Shown here: positions 28,092 through 36,457 of the stretch, in pieces
Numbering within the stretch: position 1 is the first letter of the stretch
How the letters are laid out: the number at the start of each line of letters is the position of its first letter
Assembly: GCA_028709545.1 (NCBI GenBank)
Contig: JAQVWT010000003.1
Span: 1,874 to 51,279 of the forward strand
Direction of reading: 5' to 3'
Source: Bacilli bacterium
Lineage (GTDB): Bacteria > Bacillota_I > Bacilli_A > RF39 > UBA660
Length of the DNA: 49,406 nt
The notes under the pieces: model-generated
Database searches by the model: none
What the model was told of the DNA's origin: nothing
Seen by the model: only the letters and a program-made list of their open reading frames with translations
Position numbers and translations under genes: made by a program

Positions 28092-30536
28092 ATGGATAAG
28101 ATAAAACAACAAAACGTTGTAACTGAGATGAAAGATTCTTTTATTGACTATTCTATGAGTGTTATTGTTTCAAGGGCTTTACCAGATTTAAGAGATGGAT
28201 TAAAGCCTGTACATAGACGAATTTTATATGGTATGTTTGAAGGAGGAGTAACGCCTGATAAACAATATCGTAAAAGTGCAAGAACAGTCGGAGATGTAAT
28301 GGGTAAATATCATCCCCATGGAGACTCATCAATATATGATGCTATGGTTGGAATGGCTCAAGACTGGAATTATCGCCATCCGTTAGTAGATGGACAAGGG
28401 AATTTTGGAACACGAGACGGTGATGGTGCAGCGGCGATGAGATACACTGAGGCTCGTTTATCTAAGATAGCACTTGATTTATTACGCGATATAAATAAAG
28501 ATACAGTTGATTTTGTTCCAAACTTTGATGGAACCGAGATGGAACCAGTAATATTACCTAGTAGATTTCCAAATATCCTAATCAATGGAACAATGGGAAT
28601 TGCAGTAGGAATGGCAACAAATATACCTCCTCATAATCTTGGAGAAGTAATTAATGGTTGTGTTGCTTACATAGATAATAATGATATTGAAATTTCAGAA
28701 CTAGCAACCCACATTAAAGGTCCTGATTTCCCAACAGGAGCAACAATTTTAGGAAATTCAGGAATTATGAAAGCTCTAGAAACTGGACGAGGATCCATAA
28801 CAATTAGAGCAAAAGTAGAAATAGAAGAAAACAATGGAAAATCTAAAATAATTATTACCGAACTACCATACAAAGTTAATAAAAGTGAACTTCAAAAGAA
28901 AATAGGGGAATTAGTTAGAGATAAAATAATAGATGGAATCGCTGATTTACAAGATTTAACGAGTATAGAAAACCCAGTTAAAATCGTAGTAGTGTTAAAA
29001 AAAGATGCAAATGCAAACGTAATCTTAAATCAATTATATAAACACACCCAATTACAAACCTCTTTTGGAATAAACTTTTTAATGATTGATCAAGGTAGAC
29101 CAAAAACATTAAATATTAAAGAGATAATTTCAAAATATATAGATTATCAAAAAGAAATAATTATTAGAAGAACAAAATTCGAGTTAAAAAAAGCCGAAGA
29201 TAGAGTTCATATTTTAGAAGGATTAAAAATTGCTTTAGATCATTTAGATGAAGTTATAAAATTAATAAGAGGATCAAAAACAGATTCAGAGGCAAAAACA
29301 GGACTTATTACCAGATTTTCTCTTTCAGGAATTCAGGCAGATGCAATTTTAGAAATGAAATTACGTCGTTTAACAGGTTTAGAAAGAGATAAAATTGAAA
29401 ACGAGTTAAATGAATTACTGAAAGAAATAGAAAATCTAAACGGTATATTAGCTAGTGAAGAAAAAATATTAAATATTATTAAAACAGAATTAATAGAAAT
29501 AAAGAATAAATATGCTGATGAGCGTAGAACAAAGATTGATATGACTGCAATTGAATATATTGAAGACGAATCTTTAATACCAGAAGAAAACATTCTTGTG
29601 ACACTAACTAATAAAGGATATATTAAAAGAACTACCTCAGAAGTTTATAAAACTCAAAACAGAGGTGGAGTAGGTGTAAAGGGAATGTCAACTAACGAAG
29701 AAGATTTTGTTGAACATTTGATTAATTTATCAACTCATGATTATATTATGTTCTTTTCAAACAGAGGAAAGGTATATAGATTAAAAGGTTATGAGATTCC
29801 AGAATATGGTAGAAATGCTAAAGGGCTCCCTATAATCAATTTATTGCAATTAGATAGAGAAGAATATATTAATTCTATTATTCCGCTTTCAGTTGAAAAC
29901 GAAGTTAAAACTTTATTGTTCGCAACAGAAAAAGGACTTGTAAAAAGAACTAAAATCGAAGAGTTTGATAGTATAAGAGTTAACGGAAAAATATGTATTA
30001 AATTAAAATCTGATGATGAATTAATTGCTGTAAGAAAAACCACTGGAGAATCAAATGTATTAATGGCGTCTAGCGAAGGACGTATGGTTGTATTTGACGA
30101 ATCAGAAGTAAGAGTGATGGGTAGAACTGCATCCGGAGTGAAAGGTATTAACTTAGATCAGTCAAAGTGTATTGGTGTAGAAACAACTATTGCTGATGAA
30201 AACATTTTAATGGTTACCGAGAAGGGCTATGGCAAAAAAACACTTGTTTCTGAGTATAGAAAAACAAAAAGAGGAGGCAAAGGCGTTAAAGCTTTAAACG
30301 TCACTGCTAAAAACGGAAAATTAGTTGCGTTTAAAAAAGTCGAAGATGATAAAGACGCTATAATTATTACTGATTTTGGAACAATTATAAGAATGCCGGT
30401 TTCACAAGTTCCGCAACTAAGTAGAGTAACGCAAGGAACGAGATTAATTAATTTAAAAGAAGAACAACAGGTCTCTACCATCAGTATTATTGAAAGGGAA
30501 GAGGAGGACACTATAATCGAAGAAGCAGCAGTATAA
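28092..30536 (+). CDS. gyrA: DNA gyrase subunit A
   Basis: GyrA breaks and rejoins DNA. The 814-residue product has the breakage-reunion domain with [21 protein letters not shown] near residue 30, the quinolone-region [19 protein letters not shown] near 80, the catalytic tyrosine in MRYTEARL near 118, and a C-terminal beta-pinwheel with GRV/GRG-type repeats. The GyrA-box is present as RGGKGVKAL near 730, which marks gyrase rather than topoisomerase IV. It ends in an acidic tail ([13 protein letters not shown]). The parS array starts 32 bases after its stop codon. A GGAGG site precedes the ATG. Confidence 0.99.
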   Translation: MDKIKQQNVVTEMKDSFIDYSMSVIVSRALPDLRDGLKPVHRRILYGMFEGGVTPDKQYRKSARTVGDVMGKYHPHGDSSIYDAMVGMAQDWNYRHPLVDGQGNFGTRDGDGAAAMRYTEARLSKIALDLLRDINKDTVDFVPNFDGTEMEPVILPSRFPNILINGTMGIAVGMATNIPPHNLGEVINGCVAYIDNNDIEISELATHIKGPDFPTGATILGNSGIMKALETGRGSITIRAKVEIEENNGKSKIIITELPYKVNKSELQKKIGELVRDKIIDGIADLQDLTSIENPVKIVVVLKKDANANVILNQLYKHTQLQTSFGINFLMIDQGRPKTLNIKEIISKYIDYQKEIIIRRTKFELKKAEDRVHILEGLKIALDHLDEVIKLIRGSKTDSEAKTGLITRFSLSGIQADAILEMKLRRLTGLERDKIENELNELLKEIENLNGILASEEKILNIIKTELIEIKNKYADERRTKIDMTAIEYIEDESLIPEENILVTLTNKGYIKRTTSEVYKTQNRGGVGVKGMSTNEEDFVEHLINLSTHDYIMFFSNRGKVYRLKGYEIPEYGRNAKGLPIINLLQLDREEYINSIIPLSVENEVKTLLFATEKGLVKRTKIEEFDSIRVNGKICIKLKSDDELIAVRKTTGESNVLMASSEGRMVVFDESEVRVMGRTASGVKGINLDQSKCIGVETTIADENILMVTEKGYGKKTLVSEYRKTKRGGKGVKALNVTAKNGKLVAFKKVEDDKDAIIITDFGTIIRMPVSQVPQLSRVTQGTRLINLKEEQQVSTISIIEREEEDTIIEEAAV

Positions 30537-30567
30537 ACGATTATAGTAAAATGTACCCAGAATCCAA

Positions 30568-31026
30568 TGTTTCACGTGAAACACAGAAAGTATATTAAAA
30601 TAAATTGCAACACTAACCCAGAAGAATCTAATGTTTCACGTGAAACATAGTAAAGAATAGCAAAACAAATTGAAACACTAAACCAGAATCTAATGTTTCA
30701 CGTGAAACATAGTAAAGAACAGCAAAACAAATTGAAAAGCTAACCCAGAATCTGACGTTTCACGTGAAACATAGTAAAGAATATTAAAACAAATTGAAAC
30801 ACTAAATCAGGAATCCAATGTTTCACGTGAAACATAGTAAAGAACATTAAAACAAATTGAAACACTAAATCAGGAATCCAATGTTTCACGTGAAACATAG
30901 TAAAGAACATTAAAACAAATTGAAACAACAATTCAGAATCTCCAATGTTTCACGTGAAACATAGTAAAAGAGCATTAAAACAAATTGAAACAACAATTCA
31001 GAATCTCCAATGTTTCACGTGAAACA
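30568..31026. repeat. parS: Tandem array of eight parS (ParB-binding) sites
   Basis: The 16-bp palindrome TGTTTCACGTGAAACA, the canonical Spo0J/ParB site, occurs at 30568-30583, 30632-30647, 30694-30709, 30756-30771 (first base C), 30819-30834, 30882-30897, 30946-30961 and 31011-31026. Start-to-start spacing is 64, 62, 62, 63, 63, 64 and 65 bases, about six helical turns. The spacers are related (AAACAAATTGAAACA and AGAATC blocks), so the array arose by tandem duplication of a 63-bp unit. The region between gyrA and the SRP RNA holds no credible gene. A parS cluster of this density is unusual; Bacillus sites are scattered. Confidence 0.97.
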
Positions 31027-31055
31027 TTGTTTAGAATGATATAATATGCTAATAT
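31027..31055 (+). promoter_or_regulatory. SRP RNA promoter abutting the last parS site
   Basis: TTGTTT (31027-31032), a 17-base spacer and TAATAT (31050-31055) place the start near 31062, the base of the SRP RNA stem. An alternative extended -10, TGATATAAT, lies at 31037-31045. The -35 begins at the base immediately after the eighth parS site. Confidence 0.6.
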
Positions 31056-31061
31056 TATATT

Positions 31062-31140
31062 GCACAATGCATATGTTATAAATTGGTCAGATTCGGAAGA
31101 AAGCAGCCACGTTAACCTCTATGCATGTGTGCTTTTTTTT
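31062..31140 (+). ncRNA. ffs: Signal recognition particle RNA (small, 4.5S-like)
   Basis: The conserved domain IV reads GGTCAGATTCGGAAGAAAGC followed by AGCC: a GGAA tetraloop is closed by TTC/GAA (a covariant change from the usual TCC/GGA), with the symmetric TCAG/AGCAG internal loop that binds Ffh. Flanking GCACA/TGTGC and ATGCATA/TATGCAT arms form a long terminal stem. The T-run at 31133-31140 ends transcription. The length is about 75 nt, so it lacks the Alu domain of Bacillus scRNA. It is located before tadA-dnaX as in Bacillus. Confidence 0.9.
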
Positions 31141-31148
31141 AGGAGAAT

Positions 31149-31577
31149 ATGGAAAAGAAAATATTGAAAATATTAAATAGACTTGCATTGAAAGCCGCTA
31201 AAAACAAAGAAATGCCAATAGCTGCGGTTTTGGTGTGTGAAAACAAAATTATTGCAAAAGCATATAATAGAAGAAATAAAAGCAATTACACCACGTCTCA
31301 TGCAGAAATAATTGCCATTCACAAAGCTAACAAAAAATTGAAATCATGGAGATTAAACAATTGTTCGCTATACGTGACTATTAAACCTTGTGAAATGTGT
31401 GACAAAGTTATTAAAGAGGCTCGCTTAAGAGCGGTTTATTATTTATTAGATCGACCTTCAGAAAAGAAACAACATAACAAAACAGACTTTTATAAATTAA
31501 ACGATAAATGTTTTGAAGATGATATCAAAAAGTATACTTTAATTATAGATGATTTTTGGAAAATAAGACGAAAATAA
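31149..31577 (+). CDS. tadA: tRNA-specific adenosine deaminase TadA
   Basis: TadA converts the wobble adenosine of tRNA-Arg(ACG) to inosine. The 142-residue protein has the zinc deaminase motifs: HAEIIAIHKANK near residue 52 with the catalytic glutamate, and PCEMCDKVIKEAR near 79. It is a short member (typically 150-170). An AGGAGA site precedes the ATG and the gene begins right after the SRP RNA T-run. It is upstream of dnaX, as in many Firmicutes. A related cytidine/guanine deaminase is possible but this context favours TadA. Confidence 0.88.
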   Translation: MEKKILKILNRLALKAAKNKEMPIAAVLVCENKIIAKAYNRRNKSNYTTSHAEIIAIHKANKKLKSWRLNNCSLYVTIKPCEMCDKVIKEARLRAVYYLLDRPSEKKQHNKTDFYKLNDKCFEDDIKKYTLIIDDFWKIRRK

Positions 31578-31641
31578 GTGTAAGTTATGGTATACTATTT
31601 ATAGGTACATATTAATTTATTTTTTTTAGAAAGAGAGGTGT

Positions 31642-31669
31642 AGGAGAGTTATTAAACTCAAATTTTATG
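31642..31669 (+). promoter_or_regulatory. dnaX ribosome binding site with an intervening hairpin
   Basis: AGGAG (31642-31646) lies 20 bases before the dnaX ATG, too far for normal initiation. A hairpin GAGTT (31646-31650)/AACTC (31655-31659) fills the gap and leaves 7 bases between its foot and the ATG. No other in-frame start codon exists closer to the site. Confidence 0.45.
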
Positions 31670-33202
31670 AGTTATAAAGTATTATATAGACAATATAGAC
31701 CTACCAACTTTTCTGAGTTGGTAGGGCAAGATCACATTAAAGAGTTGCTTTTAAATTCGATTGTTAACCAAAAATTATCACATGCATATATATTTACCGG
31801 GCCGAGAGGAACAGGAAAAACCAGTGCAGCTAAAATTTTTGCAAAAACAGTTAATTGTGAGAGCTTAACTAATAATAATCCTTGTGGGAAATGTAATTTT
31901 TGTTTATCATATAATGAATCAGCAGATATTATAGAAATAGATGCAGCTTCTAATAATGGTGTAGATGAAATCCGTGAAATTCGAGAGAACGTTAAAATTC
32001 TTCCAACCTCTGCAAAATACAAAATTTATATAATTGATGAAGTGCACATGTTATCATCCAGTGCGTGGAATGCTTTTTTGAAAACATTGGAAGAACCGCC
32101 AGGTCATGTAATATTCATTTTAGCTACTACTGAAATTCAGAAAGTGCCTATTACCGTTCTTTCTAGATGTCAAAGATTCGATTTTCAGAGAATCTCTGAT
32201 CAAATAATAGTTGATTTATTAAAAAAAGTTATAAAACTAGAAAAAATTAAAATTGAGTCTGACGCGATTAAAGAGATAGCAGCATTAGCTGACGGAGGGT
32301 TAAGAGATGCATTAAGTATTTTAGATCAATTAGCCAAACTAGGATCGAAAATTACTATTAAAACGCTAAAAGAATCGTATGGAATAGTCACAACAAAAGA
32401 AATAGAGACATTATTTAATTATTATAGTAATAAAAACATTAAGGAAACGCTTCATATTATTGATAATATAAAAACAGCAGGAGTAGATAGTTCGATTTTT
32501 ATTACTAAAGCTTTAGATTACTTACTAGATTATTTGGTGTTAGAGAAAACCACCACTAAAGACTCGAAGTGGTTAGAAGAGCTTATTCTTGATTTAGAAA
32601 GCTGTTATTATAAAAACAATAAATATACATTAATAAAAGCTACTTTATTAAAATATATTAATCATCAGTCTAGTAATGTTTCAGAAAAAACAATGATTCC
32701 AGAAATTAAAGAAAGCGAAATTATTTCCCGGGAAATAATTAAGGATAATAAAGATAATGAAAATATCGTTAATATTAGAATAAACAATTCTTTTGTTGAT
32801 GCTAATATTAGTTTAAAAAAAGAGTTTGTTAAAGTTTGGGACAAATATATAGAAGATTTATTTGGCAAAAACGAATATAAACTGGGGTCTTTGTTAAAAG
32901 AGACAAAAGTAGAGGTCGTATCTCCAACAAATATTCTTCTTTCAACAGAGTCTTACTCGAACAGCGTATTGCTTAATACTATGTCAGAAGAGTTAAGCAA
33001 TAATTTAAACAAACAATATAATATAACCACAAGAATTATATGCTTAGACTCAATCAGATGGAAAAACGAAAAAAACGAATATATTAAAAACAAAAAAAAT
33101 AAAACATACTGTTTAATTACAGAACCAGAAAACAACATTATTACTGAGGTGGTTGATAGTGCAGAAAATATTTTTGGGGATAAATTAATAGAAATAAAAT
33201 AG
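31667..33202 (+). CDS. dnaX: DNA polymerase III subunits gamma/tau
   Basis: DnaX is the ATPase of the clamp loader. The 511-residue protein starts MSYKVLYRQYRPTNFSELVGQ and has Walker A TGPRGTGKTSAAKIFAK near residue 44, the zinc knuckle CGKCNFC near 75, Walker B YIIDEVHMLSSSAWNAFLKTLEEPP near 118 and the SRCQRFDF sensor. The C-terminal tau region is divergent. A 22-bp Noc-type palindrome (32719-32740) is embedded in the linker-coding part. The start is fixed by the family N-terminus even though its ribosome site is separated by a hairpin. Confidence 0.97.
   Translation: MSYKVLYRQYRPTNFSELVGQDHIKELLLNSIVNQKLSHAYIFTGPRGTGKTSAAKIFAKTVNCESLTNNNPCGKCNFCLSYNESADIIEIDAASNNGVDEIREIRENVKILPTSAKYKIYIIDEVHMLSSSAWNAFLKTLEEPPGHVIFILATTEIQKVPITVLSRCQRFDFQRISDQIIVDLLKKVIKLEKIKIESDAIKEIAALADGGLRDALSILDQLAKLGSKITIKTLKESYGIVTTKEIETLFNYYSNKNIKETLHIIDNIKTAGVDSSIFITKALDYLLDYLVLEKTTTKDSKWLEELILDLESCYYKNNKYTLIKATLLKYINHQSSNVSEKTMIPEIKESEIISREIIKDNKDNENIVNIRINNSFVDANISLKKEFVKVWDKYIEDLFGKNEYKLGSLLKETKVEVVSPTNILLSTESYSNSVLLNTMSEELSNNLNKQYNITTRIICLDSIRWKNEKNEYIKNKKNKTYCLITEPENNIITEVVDSAENIFGDKLIEIK
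32719..32740. promoter_or_regulatory. Noc-binding-type palindrome inside dnaX
   Basis: A perfect 22-bp palindrome has the core ATTTCCCGGGAAAT (32723-32736), identical to the Bacillus Noc-binding consensus, with matching AATT arms on both sides. A second identical copy lies at 35855-35876. Confidence 0.8.
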
Positions 33203-33213
33203 GAGAAAAGAAA

Positions 33214-33513
33214 ATGAATATGCAAAATTTAATGGCGCAAGCTCAAAAAATGAAAAAAGATATTGAAAAAAAACAAGAAGAGATAAACAACCAAGAATTC
33301 ACTACTCAAAACGAATTAGTATCAATTACGATGTTGGGAAGTAGAGAAATAAAAAAAATCAAAATTAATGAAGAAAAGATTACTGATTTTGATGATTTAG
33401 AAGCCCTAGAAGATATGATAGCTATTGCTTTAAAAGATATTTTAAAACAAATAGACGATGAAACAAATTCTAAAATGGGAATGTATGGTTCGGGTTTAAA
33501 TGGTTTAATATAA
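33214..33513 (+). CDS. ybaB: YbaB/EbfC-family nucleoid-associated protein
   Basis: YbaB proteins are small DNA-binding dimers encoded between dnaX and recR. The 99-residue protein begins MNMQNLMAQAQKMKKDIEKKQEEI and continues with the family's beta-strand block VSITMLGSREIKKIKINEE, with a C-terminal GLNGLI. A GGAGAA site lies before the ATG. The stop codon touches the recR start (TAAATG). Confidence 0.93.
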   Translation: MNMQNLMAQAQKMKKDIEKKQEEINNQEFTTQNELVSITMLGSREIKKIKINEEKITDFDDLEALEDMIAIALKDILKQIDDETNSKMGMYGSGLNGLI

Positions 33514-34119
33514 ATGATATATCCAAAAGAATTGGAAGAGTTGATTGATTATTTTAAAAAATTACCAAGCATTGGAGAAAAATCAGCTGAAAGACTGGCT
33601 TTGGCAGTATTAGACTTTTCTCAAGAAGACTCAGAAAACTTTTCTAGATCAATTCAAAAAATAAGAAACACATTACAAAAATGTGATATTTGTGGACATA
33701 TTACTTCAACAAAGATTTGCCATATTTGCACTAATTCTTATCGCAATCAAAATGTTATATGTGTAGTTGAGGATTATAAAAGTATATTTAGATTTGAAAA
33801 AATCGGAAAATATAATGGGGTATATCATGTACTAGATGGATTGATTTCTCCAATTGACGGGATTAACCCTGACGATATTAACATTAGTGCATTAATAAAA
33901 AGATGTAATAATTTAAATAGCGATGATCTTGAATTAATAATAGCCTTAAAGCCGACGTTAGAAGGAGAGGCAACTACTATGTATATTACAAAAATATTAA
34001 AAAACAGACAGATTAAGATAAGTAGATTATCGTACGGAATTCCAATGGGAGCGGAAATAGATTATCTTGATTCTTTAACTTTAGAGCGTGCTCTTGCAGA
34101 TCGTAAAGAAGTATTATAA
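33514..34119 (+). CDS. recR: Recombination protein RecR
   Basis: RecR works with RecF and RecO in gap repair. The 201-residue product shows the N-terminal helix-hairpin-helix segment LPSIGEKSAERLALAV, the C4-type zinc motif CDICGHITSTKICHIC near residue 55-70, and the Toprim motif VICVVEDYKSIFRFEKI near 80, then ALKPTLEGEATTMYI. Its ATG follows the ybaB stop codon directly. Confidence 0.97.
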   Translation: MIYPKELEELIDYFKKLPSIGEKSAERLALAVLDFSQEDSENFSRSIQKIRNTLQKCDICGHITSTKICHICTNSYRNQNVICVVEDYKSIFRFEKIGKYNGVYHVLDGLISPIDGINPDDINISALIKRCNNLNSDDLELIIALKPTLEGEATTMYITKILKNRQIKISRLSYGIPMGAEIDYLDSLTLERALADRKEVL

Positions 34120-34155
34120 AATAATAAATAACATATTATTATTTAGGTGATATTT

Positions 34156-34335
34156 ATGATTTTAAAAATTATAAAGAAATTGGTTTTTGCTATTTTAATA
34201 ATTTATGGACTTGATTTACTAATTCAAAATTTAGGAATTTTTGTTCCCCTTAATTTAGTTACAATATTTATTGTTTCAACATTAGGTTTCCCTGGATTAA
34301 TATCATTAGCGTTATCATTTTTCTTTCTAATTTAA
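34156..34335 (+). CDS. bofA: Pro-sigma-K processing inhibitor BofA family
   Basis: BofA is a small membrane protein that holds the SpoIVFB protease inactive in the mother cell until the forespore signals. The 59-residue protein has two hydrophobic segments (about 8-28 and 33-56) with NLGIFVPLNLVTIFIVSTLGFPGLISLAL, the family's C-terminal pattern. The ATG at 34156 follows an AGGTGAT site; a GTG nine bases upstream lies inside the site. It sits after recR, the same position as in Bacillus. Confidence 0.85.
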   Translation: MILKIIKKLVFAILIIYGLDLLIQNLGIFVPLNLVTIFIVSTLGFPGLISLALSFFFLI

Positions 34336-34347
34336 GAAGGTGTTATA

Positions 34348-35085
34348 TTGAAGGACGATTTTTATCAGTATTTTAATTTTGCGTTACTTGAGGACAAGCT
34401 CCCTCATGCGTTTTTAACTGAAACAGCAGACATTGAAACAAACTTTATAAAAATAATAAACTTGTTATTTAATAATGGATTACTTAAAAACAAAGACTTT
34501 AATCAATGTTTAAATTTAATTGTAATAGAGCCAGATGGTAAAGAGATTAAAAGTGAGCAAATTAATAATCTTCGCAAGAAATTTAGTACAATTCCTTATA
34601 ATGATAAATACAATATTTATATAATTAAATATGCAGAAAAAATGAACAATTCATCAGCAAATAAAATTTTGAAATTTTTAGAGGAACCAAGTTCACATAC
34701 TCTTGGAATACTACTTGCAACAAATTCACAAATTTTGCCAACGATAAAGAGTCGTTGTCAAATATTTAAAATTTTGGAAGGCAATAATTTTTTAGTAAAT
34801 GAAAGTAGTTTAATTTTAAAAAAAATGCTGGATAATTTAAATTTTGCTAATGAATTAAAGTTAAAAAAAGAGTTTTCAAAAATTGAGAGAGATGAGTTAA
34901 TTAATATAGTTAACTTAACGATAATGAATTATAACGAGACATTAACAAGTGATAAATCAGCAAATAATGTTTTTGCTTTGGAAAAATTATTGCGATTGTT
35001 AAAAAGTAATGTTAATATTGACTTAGCACTAGACAAATTGTGTATAGAGGTGAATGAAAATGAATATATGTGGCGTAAAATTTAA
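34348..35085 (+). CDS. holB: DNA polymerase III delta' subunit
   Basis: The delta' subunit is the stator of the clamp loader. The 245-residue product resembles the DnaX/HolB AAA+ fold: LEDKLPHAFLTE, YNIYIIKYAEKMNNSSANKILKFLEEP near residue 95, and ATNSQILPTIKSRCQIFKI with the SRC motif. Walker A is lost, as in many delta' proteins, so it should bind no ATP. Start is TTG at 34348 with an AGAAGGTG site. Its end overlaps the start of ricT. The tmk and other genes that lie upstream in Bacillus are not here. Confidence 0.88.
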   Translation: MKDDFYQYFNFALLEDKLPHAFLTETADIETNFIKIINLLFNNGLLKNKDFNQCLNLIVIEPDGKEIKSEQINNLRKKFSTIPYNDKYNIYIIKYAEKMNNSSANKILKFLEEPSSHTLGILLATNSQILPTIKSRCQIFKILEGNNFLVNESSLILKKMLDNLNFANELKLKKEFSKIERDELINIVNLTIMNYNETLTSDKSANNVFALEKLLRLLKSNVNIDLALDKLCIEVNENEYMWRKI

Positions 35086-35845
35086 AGAAAATGGGAAAAT
35101 ATATAATTTCTTTTATGACGATATTGAAATAGAAGTAGATGATTATGTTGTTGTTGAAACAGAAAAAGGTCAGCAATATGGTAAAGTTGCAGAAAAAAAC
35201 ATTAGTAGTTCTTTTAAAGAACTTAAAAATGTGTTAAGAAAAGCAACTGAAGATGATTATAATCAATACTTGAAAAATATCTCAGATAGTAAAAAAGCAT
35301 TGCAAGATGCTAAGTTAATATCAAAAGAACTTGGATTAGAGATGCGTTTTATTGATAGTAGTTATACTTTTGACCGCAGACAGCTCTTATTTAACTTTGT
35401 TGCTGACGAGAGGGTTGATTTTCGAGAATTAGTAAAAAGACTTGCCGGTAAATTTAAAACAAGAATTGAACTTCATCAAGTTGGCGTAAGAGATAAGGCT
35501 AAAGAAATTGGTGGAATCGGTCAATGCGGTAGAGAACTGTGTTGCGCAACATTTTTAAACAATATCGATACAATATCGATTAATATGGCAAAAAATCAAA
35601 GCATTGCTTTAAATCCTTCAAAGATAAACGGAGCTTGCGGCAGGTTGTTATGTTGCTTATCTTATGAAGACTCACAGTACACGGATTATCGTAAAAAATT
35701 ACCGCATGTTGGTGAAAGAATAAAACATGAAAATAAAATGCTTAGAGTTGTTTCTATTAATATTTTGAATCAGAGCTATAAGCTTGATAATAATGGGGAA
35801 GAAATAGAAATTGTAATAAGAAATTGCAGCAATTGTAAAAAATAA
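35060..35845 (+). CDS. ricT: RicT (YaaT/PSP1) regulatory iron-sulfur protein
   Basis: RicT is part of the RicAFT complex that affects mRNA processing, sporulation and competence. The PSP1 domain is clear: DYVVVETEKGQQYGKV near residue 30, RRQLLFNFVADERVDFRELVKRLAGKFKTRIELHQVGVRDKAKEIGGIGQCGRELCC, and GACGRLLCCLSYE near 195. The cysteines match the ligands of the iron-sulfur clusters. The ATG at 35060 is preferred (AGAGGTGA 7 bases upstream); it overlaps the end of holB by 26 bases. It lies next to holB as in Bacillus. Confidence 0.93.
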   Translation: MNICGVKFKENGKIYNFFYDDIEIEVDDYVVVETEKGQQYGKVAEKNISSSFKELKNVLRKATEDDYNQYLKNISDSKKALQDAKLISKELGLEMRFIDSSYTFDRRQLLFNFVADERVDFRELVKRLAGKFKTRIELHQVGVRDKAKEIGGIGQCGRELCCATFLNNIDTISINMAKNQSIALNPSKINGACGRLLCCLSYEDSQYTDYRKKLPHVGERIKHENKMLRVVSINILNQSYKLDNNGEEIEIVIRNCSNCKK

Positions 35846-35854
35846 AGCATTGGG

Positions 35855-35876
35855 AATTATTTCCCGGGAAATAATT
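35855..35876. promoter_or_regulatory. Noc-binding-type palindrome between ricT and pth
   Basis: The 22-bp perfect palindrome here is identical to the one at 32719-32740, with the core ATTTCCCGGGAAAT at 35859-35872. It lies 10 bases after the ricT stop, in a non-coding gap of 66 bases. Confidence 0.85.
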
Positions 35877-35911
35877 TTGTACAAAAATATAATGTTTGAG
35901 ATGAGGTCAAA

Positions 35912-36451
35912 ATGAAATTAGTGGTAGGTTTAGGAAATATTGGCAATGAATATTTAAATACTAGACATAATATTGGTTTTTCGATACTTGATCGATATTT
36001 AGAAAATATTAAATGGTCTAAAAGTTCATATGGACTATATTATAAAACCGGCAATGTCATTTATTTAAAACCAAACACCTATATGAATTTATCAGGAAAT
36101 GCGGTTAAACACTTTATAGATTATTATAAAATTTCTATAAGTGATTTGCTGATTATCCATGATGATTTAGACATAATATTTGGTTCTTTTAAATTAAAAA
36201 AAGACAGCTCTTCTGGCGGACATAATGGAATTAAATCAATAATCAAGAGTCTTAGTTCAAACAGCTTTTTACGTTTAAAAATAGGGATTAAAAACAGTGA
36301 AATAGAACAAAGTGCAGCAAATTTTGTTTTAGGAAAATTTACTAAAAGCGAATTGCAAAAGTGTGAAGAAAACCAGAAGATTTATGATGAAATTATTACT
36401 GACTTTATTTCAGAGCTGACTGCTGATGAGCTCATGAATAAATATAATTAG
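35912..36451 (+). CDS. pth: Peptidyl-tRNA hydrolase
   Basis: Pth recycles peptidyl-tRNA released from ribosomes. The 179-residue protein begins MKLVVGLGNIGNEYLNTRHNIGF with the catalytic histidine near residue 20, YLKPNTYMNLSGNAV near 50, HDDLDIIFGSFKLKKDSSSGGHNGIKSI near 90 with the catalytic aspartate. An ATGAGGTC site lies before the ATG. It is directly upstream of mfd, the Firmicute order. Confidence 0.97.
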   Translation: MKLVVGLGNIGNEYLNTRHNIGFSILDRYLENIKWSKSSYGLYYKTGNVIYLKPNTYMNLSGNAVKHFIDYYKISISDLLIIHDDLDIIFGSFKLKKDSSSGGHNGIKSIIKSLSSNSFLRLKIGIKNSEIEQSAANFVLGKFTKSELQKCEENQKIYDEIITDFISELTADELMNKYN

Positions 36452-36457
36452 GATTTT

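Noticed and set aside
30740-30931. Minus-strand open frame rich in MFHVKH repeats
   Set aside because: It is a translation of the parS palindromes and spacers; no ribosome site and no family resemblance.
30568-31026. CRISPR array
   Set aside because: Repeats are perfect ParB palindromes with related, not unique, spacers, and no cas genes lie nearby.
32215-32235. Run of A in dnaX as a programmed frameshift site
   Set aside because: A-runs are frequent in this AT-rich genome, and no stimulatory stem or short alternative end was seen; Firmicute dnaX often makes only tau.
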